Source of the DNA: Bog-473 sp963704355
GTDB lineage: Bacteria > Actinomycetota > Acidimicrobiia > Acidimicrobiales > RAAP-2
Direction of reading: 5' to 3'
DNA: 64,000 nt
NCBI GenBank assembly: GCA_963704355.1
Contig: OY969891.1
Span: 1,054,001 to 1,118,000 of the forward strand
Under the pieces are notes generated by a model. That model did no database searches and was not told where the DNA came from. It saw nothing but the letters and a program-made list of their open reading frames with translations. Below are positions 36,645 through 46,155 of this stretch, piece after piece. Every line of letters begins with the position of its first letter. The first letter of the stretch is position 1. A program made the translations under genes and the position numbers.

Positions 36645-37037
36645 ATGCCCGTACCACTCAGCCAGACCACCGGCCGCCGCAAGCAGGCCGTCGCACGGGT
36701 CCGCTTCAAGCCCGGCCAGGGCAAGATCACCATCAACAAGCTCGCCTTCGAGAAGTACTTCACCTCGGCCACCCACCGCATGCTCGTGACCGAGCCGCTG
36801 CGCGTGACCAACACGGCCGAGTCCTACGACATCGACGCCACCATCGACGGCGGCGGCATCTCGGGCCAGGCCGGGGCCATGCGGCTGGGCATCGCCCGCA
36901 GCCTGTGCGCCGTGGACCCGGAGTTCCGCGGCGCGCTCAAGCGCTCCGGCCTCCTCACCCGTGACGCCCGGGAGAAGGAGTCGAAGAAGTACGGCCTGAA
37001 GAAGGCCCGCAAGGCGCCGCAGTACTCCAAGCGGTAG
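36645..37037 (+). CDS. rpsI: 30S ribosomal protein S9
   Basis: S9 contacts the P-site tRNA with its C-terminal Arg/Lys tail. The 130-residue product contains TTGRRKQAVARVRFKPGQGK, the GGGISGQAGAMRLGIARSL segment, and ends KARKAPQYSKR as expected. It is cotranscribed with rplM and possibly glmM, which starts 13 bp later. Confidence 0.98.
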   Translation: MPVPLSQTTGRRKQAVARVRFKPGQGKITINKLAFEKYFTSATHRMLVTEPLRVTNTAESYDIDATIDGGGISGQAGAMRLGIARSLCAVDPEFRGALKRSGLLTRDAREKESKKYGLKKARKAPQYSKR

Positions 37038-37050
37038 CCGCGGGAACGGA

Positions 37051-38421
37051 GTGGCGCCGACCCGCTTCGGCACCGACGGCGTCCGCGGTGTCGCCAACGA
37101 GGACCTGACCGCCGAACTCGCCCTGGCGCTCGGACGAGCCACGGCGCGGGTCCTCCCGGCCCCGACCTTCGTGGTGGGCCGTGACACCCGTCGCTCGGGC
37201 CCGATGCTCCAGGCCGCCTTCTCGGCGGGCCTCGCCACCGAAGGGGCCGACGTCATCGACCTGGGCGTGTTGCCCACCCCCGGGGTGGCGGCCGCCGCGG
37301 CCCGCCGCGCGGTGCCGGGCGCCGTGATCTCGGCCTCCCACAACCCCTTCGGCGACAACGGCATCAAGCTGTTCAGCCTCTTCGGGACGAAGCTGCCGAC
37401 CGACGTGGAGCAGGAGATCGAGCGCGAGCTCGACGCCGTCCTGGCCGACCCGGGGCGGCCGCCGCGGCGACCGACGGGCCACGGCGTGGGCCGGCTCAGC
37501 AGCGACCCCGGCGCGCGGCAGCTCTACGGCGAGCAGCTCATGGCGACGATCGACGGCCGCGGGTTGGACGGCGTGCGCATCGTCGTCGACTGTGCCAACG
37601 GCGCGGCCAGCGAGGTCGCGCCGTGGGTGTTCGCCGACCTCGGGGCGGTGGTCACCACGCTGCACGACGCCCCTGACGGGGCGAACATCAACGACGCCTG
37701 TGGCTCGACCGACCCCACCGAGCTGGCGCGCGCCGTGGTCGAGCGCGGAGCCGACGTGGGCCTGGCGCTCGACGGCGACGCCGACCGGGTCATCGCGGTG
37801 GACGAGAGCGGCACGATCGTCGACGGCGACGTGCTCCTCGCGCTCTTCGCCCTCGACCTGGCCGAGCGGGACCGTCTGACGGGGAACACGGTTGTCGTCA
37901 CGGTGATGACCAACCTCGGGTTCCGGCTGGCCATGGAGGGGCGCGGCATCGATGTGCGCGAGACCGACGTGGGGGACCGTCACGTCCTGGCCGCGCTCGA
38001 CGCCGACGGCCTGAGCCTGGGCGGCGAGCAGTCGGGCCACATCATCTTCCGTTCGCTGTCGACCACCGGCGACGGGATCCTCACGGGCATCGCCTTGGTG
38101 GACCTGATGCGGCGCGCCGGGCGCTCGCTGGCCGACCTGTCGAGCGGCCTGGTCGAACGGGTGCCCCAACGCCTCGTCAACGTGCCCATCCCCCGACCGG
38201 AGCGGCTGGCCGACTGCGCCGAAGTCTGGGAGGCGGTGGTGAAGGCGGAAGCCGAGCTCGGACACCAGGGGCGGGTGCTCCTGCGGCCCAGCGGGACCGA
38301 GCCACTGGTCCGGATCATGGTCGAGGCGCGCCAAGAAGCCCAGGCCAACGCCGTGGCCGCGCTGCTCGTCGACGTCGTGGAGTCGGCCCTGGGGCAGAGC
38401 GAACCGCAGGCCCCCGTCTAA
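37051..38421 (+). CDS. glmM: Phosphoglucosamine mutase
   Basis: GlmM converts glucosamine-6-phosphate to glucosamine-1-phosphate for UDP-GlcNAc and cell-wall synthesis. The 456-residue enzyme has the phosphoserine loop ISASHNPFGDNGIK, the metal-binding DGDADR, the sugar-specificity GGEQSGHI and the phosphate-binding RPSGTEPLVRIMVEA. The start is GTG 13 bp after rpsI. Together with glmS downstream it covers two consecutive steps. Confidence 0.97.
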   Translation: MAPTRFGTDGVRGVANEDLTAELALALGRATARVLPAPTFVVGRDTRRSGPMLQAAFSAGLATEGADVIDLGVLPTPGVAAAAARRAVPGAVISASHNPFGDNGIKLFSLFGTKLPTDVEQEIERELDAVLADPGRPPRRPTGHGVGRLSSDPGARQLYGEQLMATIDGRGLDGVRIVVDCANGAASEVAPWVFADLGAVVTTLHDAPDGANINDACGSTDPTELARAVVERGADVGLALDGDADRVIAVDESGTIVDGDVLLALFALDLAERDRLTGNTVVVTVMTNLGFRLAMEGRGIDVRETDVGDRHVLAALDADGLSLGGEQSGHIIFRSLSTTGDGILTGIALVDLMRRAGRSLADLSSGLVERVPQRLVNVPIPRPERLADCAEVWEAVVKAEAELGHQGRVLLRPSGTEPLVRIMVEARQEAQANAVAALLVDVVESALGQSEPQAPV

Positions 38422-38432
38422 CCTGGGTCCCT

Positions 38433-40277
38433 ATGTGCGGCATCATCGGCGTCACCGGCGAGGCCGACGCCCTGCCTGTCCTGCTCGGGGCCCTGCACCA
38501 GCTGGAATACCGGGGCTACGACTCGGCCGGCGTCGCCATGGTGGTCGACGGTGCCATCTGGAGGGAGCGGGCCGCCGGGGGGACCGATTCGGTGGCCAAG
38601 CTGGCGGAGCTGACCGGAGCCGCGCCGGCCGGCCCGGCCCAGGCCGCCATCGGCCACACCCGCTGGGCCACGCACGGAAGCCCGACCCCCGAGAACGCCC
38701 ATCCGCATGCCGACTGCACCGGCCGGCTGGCCCTGGTCCACAACGGGATCATTGAGAACCACGCCGCGCTCCGCGCCGAGCTCGAGGCGTCCGGCCACAC
38801 GCTCACGTCGGCCACCGACACCGAGGTGATGGCGCACCTCATTGAGCAGGAGATGCGCCAGGGCGCGTCGCTGGCCGCGGCAACCCGCTCCATGCTGCGC
38901 CGCGTCCGCGGTGCGTTCTCCATCGCCGTCGTCCACGCGGACGAGCCCGACACGATCGTGGCGGCCCGGCGCTCGACGCCGCTCGTGTTGGGCCTGCACG
39001 ACGGCGCGGCGCTCCTGGCGTCTGACATCCCGGCGCTGATCGGGCACACCCGCCGCGTCTTCGCGCTCGCCGACGACGAGCTGGCCGTGCTCACGCCCGG
39101 AGCCCTGCACGTCACGAACTTCGACGGGGAGCCGGTCGAGCCCGAGCAACTCACGATCACCTGGGACCTCGAGGCCGCGCAGAAGGGTGGCTACGAGGAC
39201 TACATGTCGAAGGAGATGCACGAACAGCCCCACGCCGTGGCCGACACGCTGCTCGACCGGCGGGGGCCGGGCGGGCAACTGATCCTCGACCAGATGCGGC
39301 TGGGCCCGGCTGACCTGCGCGACATCGACAAGGTCTTCATTGTGGCCTGTGGGTCCAGCTACCACTCGGCGCTGGTGGCCAAGTACGCCATTGAGCACTG
39401 GGCGAAGCTGCCGACGGAGGTCGACATCGCGAGCGAGTTCCGCTACCGGGATCCCGTGCTGAACGAGCGCACGCTGTGCGTCGGCGTCTCCCAGTCCGGC
39501 GAGACCCTCGACACGTCCGAAGCCATGCGCGAGGCGTCGCGTCTGGGGGCCAAGGTGCTCGTGGTGTCCAACGTCGTGGACTCCTCCATGGCCCGGGCCG
39601 CCGACGGCGTCCTCTACACGCGCGCCGGACCCGAGATCGGCGTCGCGTCGACCAAGTGCCACCTGGCCCAGATCGTGGCGCTCGAGGTGCTCGGCCTGTA
39701 CCTGGCCCAGATCCTCGGGACGCAATCGGCCGAGCGCATCAACGAGGTCCTCAACGCCATGGAGGTGCTGCCCGGCCTGGTGGCCAACTCGCTCGATCGC
39801 GTCGGCGACGTCGACGACGTGGCGGCCAAGCTGACCGACGCCCGCGACTTCTTCTTCCTCGGTCGCCATGTCGGCTACCCGGTGGCGCTCGAGGGCGCGC
39901 TGAAGCTGAAGGAGCTCGCCTACCTGCGCGCCGAGGGGTACCCGGCCGGCGAGCTCAAGCACGGGCCTATCGCGCTGATTGAGCCGGGAACCGTCGTGGT
40001 GGGCATCGCCACCCGCAATCCCCTGTGGGAGAAGATGCTGTCCAACGTGGCCGAGGTGCGCAGCCGGGGCGCCACCGTGGTGCTGGTGGCCGACGACGGC
40101 GACGAGGAGTCGGCTGCGGCGGCGGACCACGTGCTGTGGGTCCCGCCGACCTCGCCCCTCATTTCGCCGGTCGTGGACGTCGTGCCGCTGCAGCAGCTGG
40201 CCTACCGATTGGCCCGGTTGCACGGGCACGACCCCGACCGTCCCCGCAACCTGGCCAAGACGGTGACCGTCGAGTGA
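38433..40277 (+). CDS. glmS: Glutamine--fructose-6-phosphate aminotransferase
   Basis: GlmS makes glucosamine-6-phosphate from fructose-6-phosphate and glutamine. The 614-residue protein has the N-terminal nucleophile Cys after the initiator Met (MCGIIGVTGE), the GYDSAG motif, and two SIS domains (GVSQSGETLDTSEAM and FLGRHVGYPVALEGALKLKE), ending LAKTVTVE as usual. It follows glmM by 11 bp and overlaps acpS. No glmS ribozyme is seen in that short gap. Confidence 0.98.
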   Translation: MCGIIGVTGEADALPVLLGALHQLEYRGYDSAGVAMVVDGAIWRERAAGGTDSVAKLAELTGAAPAGPAQAAIGHTRWATHGSPTPENAHPHADCTGRLALVHNGIIENHAALRAELEASGHTLTSATDTEVMAHLIEQEMRQGASLAAATRSMLRRVRGAFSIAVVHADEPDTIVAARRSTPLVLGLHDGAALLASDIPALIGHTRRVFALADDELAVLTPGALHVTNFDGEPVEPEQLTITWDLEAAQKGGYEDYMSKEMHEQPHAVADTLLDRRGPGGQLILDQMRLGPADLRDIDKVFIVACGSSYHSALVAKYAIEHWAKLPTEVDIASEFRYRDPVLNERTLCVGVSQSGETLDTSEAMREASRLGAKVLVVSNVVDSSMARAADGVLYTRAGPEIGVASTKCHLAQIVALEVLGLYLAQILGTQSAERINEVLNAMEVLPGLVANSLDRVGDVDDVAAKLTDARDFFFLGRHVGYPVALEGALKLKELAYLRAEGYPAGELKHGPIALIEPGTVVVGIATRNPLWEKMLSNVAEVRSRGATVVLVADDGDEESAAAADHVLWVPPTSPLISPVVDVVPLQQLAYRLARLHGHDPDRPRNLAKTVTVE

Positions 40278-40696
40278 GCACAGCGGCCATCGTCGGCGTG
40301 GGCGTCGACGCGGTCGACGTGGAACGGTTTCGCCGCCTCCTCGACCGGAGGCCGCGCTTCGCGGCGCGGTGCTTCACCGACACCGAGCAGTCCGACGCCA
40401 CCGTGTCGGCCGACCCGGTGCAGAGCCTGGCGGTACGGTTCGCGGCCAAGGAGGCGGTCATGAAGGCGCTGGGCTGCGGGATCGGCGCCTTCGCCCTCAC
40501 CGACGTCGAGGTGCGCCGGACCCCGGGGAAGGACGCCACCCGGAACGCGCCCTACCTGGTCCTGCACGGCACCGCCGCCGAGCTGGCCGGCGCGCGGGGC
40601 GCGGGGAGCTTTCACGTTTCGTTGACCCACACCGACGGCGTCGCCATCGCGTTCGTGGTCGCTGAGCACTCGGGATCCTCGTGCGCGCCGTCCTGA
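40274..40696 (+). CDS. acpS: Holo-[acyl-carrier-protein] synthase
   Basis: AcpS transfers 4'-phosphopantetheine from CoA to acyl carrier protein. The 140-residue product has the magnesium-binding GVDAVDVERF and the catalytic RFAAKEAVMKAL, and ends with FHVSLTHTDGVAIAFVV. GTG start overlaps the glmS stop (GTGA), and the 3' end overlaps the next gene by 16 bp, so the genes are translationally coupled. Confidence 0.95.
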   Translation: MSTAAIVGVGVDAVDVERFRRLLDRRPRFAARCFTDTEQSDATVSADPVQSLAVRFAAKEAVMKALGCGIGAFALTDVEVRRTPGKDATRNAPYLVLHGTAAELAGARGAGSFHVSLTHTDGVAIAFVVAEHSGSSCAPS

Positions 40697-42072
40697 CGCG
40701 CGAGGAGATGCGGGCCGCGGACGCCGCCGCCCTGGCCGACGCCTCGCACGAGACACTGGTGCGGCGCGCCGGGACGGCGGTCGCCCATTCGGCGTTGCGC
40801 ATGCTCGGCGGGGCCTACGGCCGGCGCATCGTGGTGGTGGCCGGCAAGGGCAGCAACGGCGCGGACGGGCGGGTGGCCGCCGCCGCGCTGTCTCGCCGCG
40901 GGGCCCGGGTCCGCGTGGTCGAGGCGGCCGACGCCCCGGGAGGGTCCACGCTGCCCGAGTGCGATCTCGTCATCGACGGCGCCTACGGCACGGGATTCCG
41001 CGGCTCCTACGAGGCGCCGTCCCCTCCGAGCGGGGCCCAGGTCCTCGCCATCGACATCCCGTCGGGCGTCGACGCCGATACCGGCGAGGCACCCGGCGAT
41101 GCCGTGCGGGCCGACCGGACCGTGACGTTCGCCGCGTTGAAGCCGGGGCTGTTGCAGGGGGCCGGGCCGCGCCGCAGCGGCACCGTCGAGGTGGCCGACA
41201 TCGGCATCGCGTTCGGGCCTCCCCAGACCGAATTGATGGAGGATGCGGACGTCGCGACGTTGCTGCCCGCCCGGGGGCGGGGGATCAACAAGTGGACGAA
41301 CGCCGTCGGCGTGGCGGCCGGGTCCCGCGGCATGGAGGGTTCGGCGATTTTGTGCAGCCGTGGGGCCATGGCGGGAGGGTCGGGCATGATCCGCCTCGGC
41401 TCGCCGGGCGACCCCGTCGCGCCCTGGCCCACCGAGGTCGTGCGCATGCACCTGCCCGCCGAGGGATGGGGCCCGGCGTTCTTGGAGGCCACGTCCAAGT
41501 GCAAGGCCGTCGTGATCGGCCCCGGGCTCGGAACGGGGACGGCCGTGGCCGAGCAGATCCGGGCGGTCGTGGTGGCCATCCCGGTGCCCCTGGTGGTCGA
41601 CGCCGACGCCCTGACGGCGCTCGGCGACGCCGAGTCCGCGCGCACCGTCTTCGACAAGCGGAGCGCCCCCAGCATCGTCACGCCCCACGACGGCGAGTAC
41701 GCGCGCATGGCCGGATCGGCGCCCGGCGAGGACCGGCTCGACGCGGCGCGCCGGCTGGCCGGCGCCATCGGCTCGGTCGTGTTGCTGAAGGGGCCGCTCA
41801 CCGCCGTGGCGAGTCCCGACGGGACGACGGTGACGCCCGACGTCCTGCTCTCCGACGCCGGGGGTCCGGCGCTCGCCACGGCGGGGAGCGGTGACGTGCT
41901 GTCGGGCGTGATCGGCGCCTTCTGCGCCCGCGGCCTCGGTGCGCTCGAGGCGGCCGCCCTCGCCGCGCACGTGCACGGCCGGGCCGCCTCGCTGGGTCCC
42001 GCGCAGGGACTCGTCGCCGGGGACCTGCCCGCGCTGGTGGCGCGGGTGTTGTCGGAGGCGTCGGGTGGGTGA
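40681..42072 (+). CDS. nnr: Bifunctional NAD(P)H-hydrate epimerase / ADP-dependent dehydratase
   Basis: This fused enzyme repairs hydrated NADH and NADPH. The N-terminal epimerase half (residues 1 to about 205) has VVAGKGSNGADGRVAA and IDGAYGTGFRG with DIPSGVDADTGE. The C-terminal ribokinase-like dehydratase half has GPGLGTGTAV, VVDADALTAL, TPHDGEYARM and the catalytic LATAGSGDVLSGVIGAF. The total of 463 residues fits the family. GTG start lies inside the acpS 3' end. Confidence 0.94.
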   Translation: MRAVLTREEMRAADAAALADASHETLVRRAGTAVAHSALRMLGGAYGRRIVVVAGKGSNGADGRVAAAALSRRGARVRVVEAADAPGGSTLPECDLVIDGAYGTGFRGSYEAPSPPSGAQVLAIDIPSGVDADTGEAPGDAVRADRTVTFAALKPGLLQGAGPRRSGTVEVADIGIAFGPPQTELMEDADVATLLPARGRGINKWTNAVGVAAGSRGMEGSAILCSRGAMAGGSGMIRLGSPGDPVAPWPTEVVRMHLPAEGWGPAFLEATSKCKAVVIGPGLGTGTAVAEQIRAVVVAIPVPLVVDADALTALGDAESARTVFDKRSAPSIVTPHDGEYARMAGSAPGEDRLDAARRLAGAIGSVVLLKGPLTAVASPDGTTVTPDVLLSDAGGPALATAGSGDVLSGVIGAFCARGLGALEAAALAAHVHGRAASLGPAQGLVAGDLPALVARVLSEASGG

Positions 42073-42082
42073 GGGGGCGCCG

Positions 42083-43309
42083 ATGCGGCTCGTGGCCCCG
42101 AGCCCGACGGACGAGGAGCCCGAGGTGACCATGGCCCAGGGGCGGTCGCGGCCCGCATGGGCGGAGATCGACCTGGCCGCGGTCGCCCACAACGCAGCGG
42201 TCTTGGCGCGGCTGGCCGCGCCGGCGGAGCTGTGCGCGGTGGTGAAGGCGCACGGCTACGGGCACGGCGGGCCGGCGGTGGCCCGCGCCGCGCTGGCCGG
42301 AGGCGCCGCCCGGCTGGCCGTGGCGCTGGTCGACGAGGGGGTCGAGCTGCGCCAGCACGGAGTGACCGCGCCGGTGCTCTTGCTCAGCGAGTGCGGGCCG
42401 GACGCCGTCGACACCGCCCTGGCCTACGGGCTCACCCCGACGCTGTACTCGGCGGACGGCATCGCCGCCTTCGCCGCGGCGGCCCATGCGGCCGGTCAGC
42501 GCACCGCGGTCCACGTGAAGGTCGACACCGGGATGCACCGCGTCGGCGCCGACCCGGGCGAGCTCGTCGCCCTCGCGGCCACGGTGGCACGGAATCCCAT
42601 GCTGCATCTCGAGGGGGTCTGGACCCACCTGCCGGTGGCCGACGGGGAGCAGGCGGCGGACCGCGCTTACACCGAAAGCCAGCTCGACCTGTTCGACCGC
42701 CTCGTGACGGACCTGGCCCAGGCGGGGATCCGCACCCCCGTGCTGCACGCCGCCAACACCGCCGGCGCCATCGCCTTCCCCCGCTCCCGTCACGACATGG
42801 TGCGCTGCGGGATCGGGCTCTACGGGTACCTGCCCGGCCCGAGCGTGACCCGCGCGTTCGGCGAACAGGCGCCCGGCGAGACGCTGCGACCGGCGATGTC
42901 GCTCAAGGCGCGCGTCGTCGCCGTGCGCGAGCTCGGCGCCGGTGAGCGACCCTCCTATGGCCGCCTGCGGGCGCTGCCGGCGCGCGCCCTCGTGGCCACG
43001 GTCCCGATCGGCTACGCCGACGGCGTGCCCCGGGCCTTGTTCGGAGCGGGCTACGGGGTGCTGATCGGCGGCCGTCGCCGCCCGTTGGCCGGCATGGTCA
43101 CCATGGACCAGATCGTCGTCGACTGCGGCGCGGAAGGGGCGGTGCGGCCCGGCGACGAGGTCGTCCTGCTCGGGCGCCAGGGGGGCGAGTCCATCACGGC
43201 GGACGACTGGGCGGCCATGCTGGGGACGATCAGCTACGAGGTGGTGTGCGGGGTGGGCCCGCGCATGCCGCGCGTGCTGGTCAACCATCCCGACGTTCCC
43301 GGTGCCTGA
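42083..43309 (+). CDS. alr: Alanine racemase
   Basis: Alr makes D-alanine for peptidoglycan. The PLP lysine is in AVVKAHGYGHG and the second catalytic Tyr in GTISYEVVCGVGPRMPR; the dimer-interface MVTMDQIVVD is also present. From ATG 42083 the product is 408 residues. The ATG at 42131 (MAQGRSRPAWAEIDLAAVAH) gives a length nearer the norm and has GAGG upstream, so it is a strong alternative start. It overlaps the following gene by 8 bp. Confidence 0.95.
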   Translation: MRLVAPSPTDEEPEVTMAQGRSRPAWAEIDLAAVAHNAAVLARLAAPAELCAVVKAHGYGHGGPAVARAALAGGAARLAVALVDEGVELRQHGVTAPVLLLSECGPDAVDTALAYGLTPTLYSADGIAAFAAAAHAAGQRTAVHVKVDTGMHRVGADPGELVALAATVARNPMLHLEGVWTHLPVADGEQAADRAYTESQLDLFDRLVTDLAQAGIRTPVLHAANTAGAIAFPRSRHDMVRCGIGLYGYLPGPSVTRAFGEQAPGETLRPAMSLKARVVAVRELGAGERPSYGRLRALPARALVATVPIGYADGVPRALFGAGYGVLIGGRRRPLAGMVTMDQIVVDCGAEGAVRPGDEVVLLGRQGGESITADDWAAMLGTISYEVVCGVGPRMPRVLVNHPDVPGA

Positions 43310-43874
43310 CGCGGGCGCGCTCGAGCAGCTGCGCATCGAGGCGTCGACGTGCACCCGTTGCCCGCTGGCCAAGGGGCGGACCCAGGTCGTGTTCGGCGTG
43401 GGCAGCCCGTCGGCGGACCTGCTCTTCGTGGGCGAGGCCCCAGGACGCGAGGAGGACCTGGCGGGGGAGCCGTTCGTGGGCCGCTCGGGGAAGTTGCTGG
43501 ACCGGCTCATGTGGGAGGAGATCGGCCTGACGCGGGCCGAGTGCTACGTGGCCAATGTGGTGAAATGCCGGCCTCCTCAGAACCGCGACCCGGCCCCGGC
43601 GGAGATCGAGGCGTGCCGCCCGTACCTGGCCGAGCAGATCGAGATGATCGACCCCTCGGTCATCGTGACGCTGGGCAACTTCTCCACCAGGCTGCTGCTC
43701 GAGACCACCCGGGGGATCCGGGAGCTGCGGGGCCAGGTCTTCGAGCGCGGCCGCGCCCGGCTCGTGCCGACGTACCACCCGGCCTACGTCCTGCGGGCCG
43801 GGGGCGAGGCCATGGCCGAGATGCGGGCCGACCTCGTGCGGGCGAAGCGCCTGATCGGGGCCGGCCGAGAGTGA
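43302..43874 (+). CDS. Uracil-DNA glycosylase, family 4 (iron-sulfur)
   Basis: Family 4 UDGs remove uracil from DNA and carry a 4Fe-4S cluster. The 190-residue protein shows the cluster cysteines (CTRC, CRP in NVVKCRPPQNRDP, and another Cys in EACRPYL), the catalytic GEAPGREED motif, and the uracil-binding TYHPAYVLR. GTG start overlaps alr; the stop overlaps tsaE. It is at home in an actinobacterial gene cluster and looks intact. Confidence 0.93.
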   Translation: MPDAGALEQLRIEASTCTRCPLAKGRTQVVFGVGSPSADLLFVGEAPGREEDLAGEPFVGRSGKLLDRLMWEEIGLTRAECYVANVVKCRPPQNRDPAPAEIEACRPYLAEQIEMIDPSVIVTLGNFSTRLLLETTRGIRELRGQVFERGRARLVPTYHPAYVLRAGGEAMAEMRADLVRAKRLIGAGRE

Positions 43875-44398
43875 GCTGGCCCGTGGTCACGACGAGCGGC
43901 TCCGCCGCCACCACCCGGGAGCTGGCCGGCCGCCTCGCGCCGCTGTGCGGCGCCGGCGACGTCGTCCTGCTGGTCGGCGAGCTCGGAGCCGGCAAGACCG
44001 TGTTCGCGCAGGGCTTCGCGGGCGCGCTCGGCGTGCTGGGACCGGTGACCAGCCCGACCTTCGCGTTGGTGCGCCACTACCGCTGCGGCGCCGGCAGCCC
44101 CGTGGGCGCGCTCCTCCACGCCGACGTCTACCGCACGGGGTCCCTCGCCGAGGTAGTCGACCTGGCCCTCGCCGAGCTCGTCGAGGAGGACGCCGTCGCG
44201 CTCGTCGAGTGGGGCGAGCTGGCGGTGCCCGCGCTCGGCGACGACGCACTCGAGGTGACCCTGGCCCAGCCCGACCCCCTGGCGTCGCCGGAGCGGCGCA
44301 CGATCTCGGTCTCCGGCCGCGGGCGCTGGGCGGACCGGTCGGGCGAAGTCGCCGCCGTCCTCGGGGAGGCGGTCGGGCGGGGCATCAGATCCAGATGA
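43871..44398 (+). CDS. tsaE: tRNA t6A biosynthesis ATPase TsaE
   Basis: TsaE is the ATPase of the TsaB-TsaD-TsaE complex that adds threonylcarbamoyl to A37 of ANN-decoding tRNAs. The 175-residue protein has Walker A GELGAGKTVFAQG, the SPTFALVRHY switch and HADVYRTG. GTG start overlaps the udg stop. It precedes tsaB with a 4-bp overlap. Confidence 0.93.
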   Translation: MSWPVVTTSGSAATTRELAGRLAPLCGAGDVVLLVGELGAGKTVFAQGFAGALGVLGPVTSPTFALVRHYRCGAGSPVGALLHADVYRTGSLAEVVDLALAELVEEDAVALVEWGELAVPALGDDALEVTLAQPDPLASPERRTISVSGRGRWADRSGEVAAVLGEAVGRGIRSR

Positions 44399-45132
44399 CG
44401 ACGACCTTCGCCGGGCCGCGCGCGGCGGTGGCCATCGAGACGGCGACCGAGACGGTCGGCGTGGCGGTGCGGGACGCGTCGGGCGTCGAGGCCGAGCTCG
44501 TGCTCACCGGGCGCCGCCGTCACGTGGAGACGCTCACCCCGGCCCTGGAGCACCTGCTGGCCCAGGTCGGGCTCGCGCCGGACGACATCGGCGTCCTGGC
44601 GGTCGACGTCGGCCCTGGTCTCTTCACCGGGCTCCGGGTGGGCGTCGCCGCCGCCAAGGGACTGGCCCAGTCGCTCGGCATCGGGGTGCTCGGGGCGACC
44701 AGCCTCGACGTCCTGACCGCCGGGGCGGCCGAGGCGGGGCATCATGGTTTCGTGCTGGCGTGTGTGGACGCCCGCCGGGGCGAGGTGTTCGCCACGGTGC
44801 GCGCGCTCGACGCGGCGGGAACAGCGGTAGCTGAGCCCCTCGCCCCCGCTCTGTTCGCGCCGGCCGACCTGGTCCGCGCGCTCGGGGAGCTGGGCGGGGC
44901 GCCCGTCGTCGCGGCGGGCGACGGGGCGCAGCGCTACGGTGCCGTGCTGGCGGACGTGCGCGGGCTCGAGGTCGTGGCCCCCGCGCTGTCGTACCCGCCA
45001 CCCTCGACGCTGCTGCGCCTCGCCCTGGCGCGCCTCGAGGCGGGAGAAACGCCAGTCGACGCCGCGTCCGTCGTTCCCCTGTATATGCGTGAGGCGGATG
45101 CAAAGAGCAACTTTGCACGAGCGCGGGCCTGA
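44395..45132 (+). CDS. tsaB: tRNA t6A biosynthesis protein TsaB
   Basis: TsaB is the ASKHA-fold scaffold that pairs with TsaD. The 245-residue protein shows VAIETATETVGVAVRD, ALEHLLAQVGLAPDDIGVLA and VGPGLFTGLRVGVAAAKGLA, all typical. The ATG overlaps the tsaE stop (ATGA). The usual catalytic partner gene tsaD is not found downstream in this window. Confidence 0.93.
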   Translation: MTTTFAGPRAAVAIETATETVGVAVRDASGVEAELVLTGRRRHVETLTPALEHLLAQVGLAPDDIGVLAVDVGPGLFTGLRVGVAAAKGLAQSLGIGVLGATSLDVLTAGAAEAGHHGFVLACVDARRGEVFATVRALDAAGTAVAEPLAPALFAPADLVRALGELGGAPVVAAGDGAQRYGAVLADVRGLEVVAPALSYPPPSTLLRLALARLEAGETPVDAASVVPLYMREADAKSNFARARA

Positions 45133-45144
45133 GACGGGTCCGAG

Positions 45145-45666
45145 GTGACGATGCGGATCGAGAAGCTGAAGCGCCGAGACCTGCGCAAGCTGCTTCCGAT
45201 AGAGAGCGCGGTCTTCCCGGAACCATGGTCCCCGGAGGTGTTCAACTCCGAGCTCGCCCTGCGCAAGGGACGGCTGTACCGGGCCGCCTGGGACGGCGAC
45301 GAGATGGCGGGTTACATCGGCTTCTTCATCGTCGACGAGGAGGCCCACATGACCACGATCGCCACCGCGCCGGCGTACCAGCGCAGCGGCGTGGCGATCA
45401 CGATGATCGTCGACGCCCTCCGCACGCTTCGTTCCAACGGCGTGAAGCACATCTCGCTCGAGGTCGCAGCCAACAACAAGCCGGCCCAGTCGCTCTACCG
45501 CCGCTTCGGCTTCGCGCCGATCGGTGTTCGCAAGAACTACTACCCGGTCACCGGCCAGGACGCGCTGGTGATGTGGGTCTACGACATCGACTCCGACGAC
45601 TATGCGACGCGGCTCGACGAGCTGGCGGCGTCGGGGTTCAAGCTCGACGAGCGGCGCGTCCCTTAG
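45145..45666 (+). CDS. rimI: Ribosomal protein S18-alanine N-acetyltransferase
   Basis: RimI is a GNAT acetyltransferase acting on the S18 N-terminus. The 173-residue product has FPEPWSPEVFNSELA, the acetyl-CoA region TIATAPAYQRSGVAITMIVD, LEVAANNKPAQSLYRRFGF and the Tyr-rich NYYPVTGQDALVMW. About 20 residues extend past the usual end. The last ~95 bases (from 45571) have a diverged second copy at 47812-47906, on the far side of the arsenate cassette. GTG start, 12 bp after tsaB. Confidence 0.93.
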   Translation: MTMRIEKLKRRDLRKLLPIESAVFPEPWSPEVFNSELALRKGRLYRAAWDGDEMAGYIGFFIVDEEAHMTTIATAPAYQRSGVAITMIVDALRTLRSNGVKHISLEVAANNKPAQSLYRRFGFAPIGVRKNYYPVTGQDALVMWVYDIDSDDYATRLDELAASGFKLDERRVP

Positions 45667-45843
45667 CTCTGCGGGCGCGGCGGCTCCTCAGCGGACCGGA
45701 GAACCCACCGCCTCGGTGTACACCCTGACGAGGTCGTACCCGCATTTTTGGGGCACCTGCCCAGCGAGACCCAACACCAGCGCGAGTCCAGTTCGGCTGA
45801 CTGCGGCGCGGGGCCACCCAGCCGCGGGATCTCCGCCGCCCGC

Positions 45844-46143
45844 TCAACTGTCGATGGTCGTTCTGAGCTCGGCCAGCTTGGCGCGGTTGAGCGAGTACCA
45901 GACCCACTTGACCCGCCGTTCTCCCTGGACAAGGCCGGCCTCGCTCAAGGTCATCAGGTGGTGGGAGACCGTCGGCTGACTCTTGGCCAGCGGCGCGACG
46001 AAATCACAGACGCAGACCTCCCCTTGCGGTGACGCGCCCAGCGTGCCCAGCACCCGGAGGCGGACCGGGTCTGCCAGCGCCGAGCACGGGTGCGCACCAT
46101 TCCGTCGATCGGACCGTGGCGGCGCCGGCCGGCTTTCCCACAG
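45844..46143 (-). CDS. arsR: ArsR-family repressor, start codon uncertain
   Basis: The winged-helix core is clear: ALADPVRLRVLGTLG, the metal-site segment EVCVCDFVAPL, the recognition helix KSQPTVSHHLMTLSEAGL, and wing QGERRVKWVWYSL. CVC near the third helix is the arsenic or antimony sensing pattern. No ATG, GTG or TTG lies in frame between the conserved core and the promoter; the only near start is CTG at 46143. Either it uses CTG, or the 5' end is damaged. It is divergent from the arsC genes and should repress them through the shared palindrome. Confidence 0.75.
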   Translation of the reverse strand: MWESRPAPPRSDRRNGAHPCSALADPVRLRVLGTLGASPQGEVCVCDFVAPLAKSQPTVSHHLMTLSEAGLVQGERRVKWVWYSLNRAKLAELRTTIDS

Positions 46144-46155
46144 GTCCTCTTCCCA

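Noticed and set aside
38422..38432. A glmS ribozyme upstream of glmS
   Set aside because: Only 11 bases separate glmM and glmS, too few for the structure.
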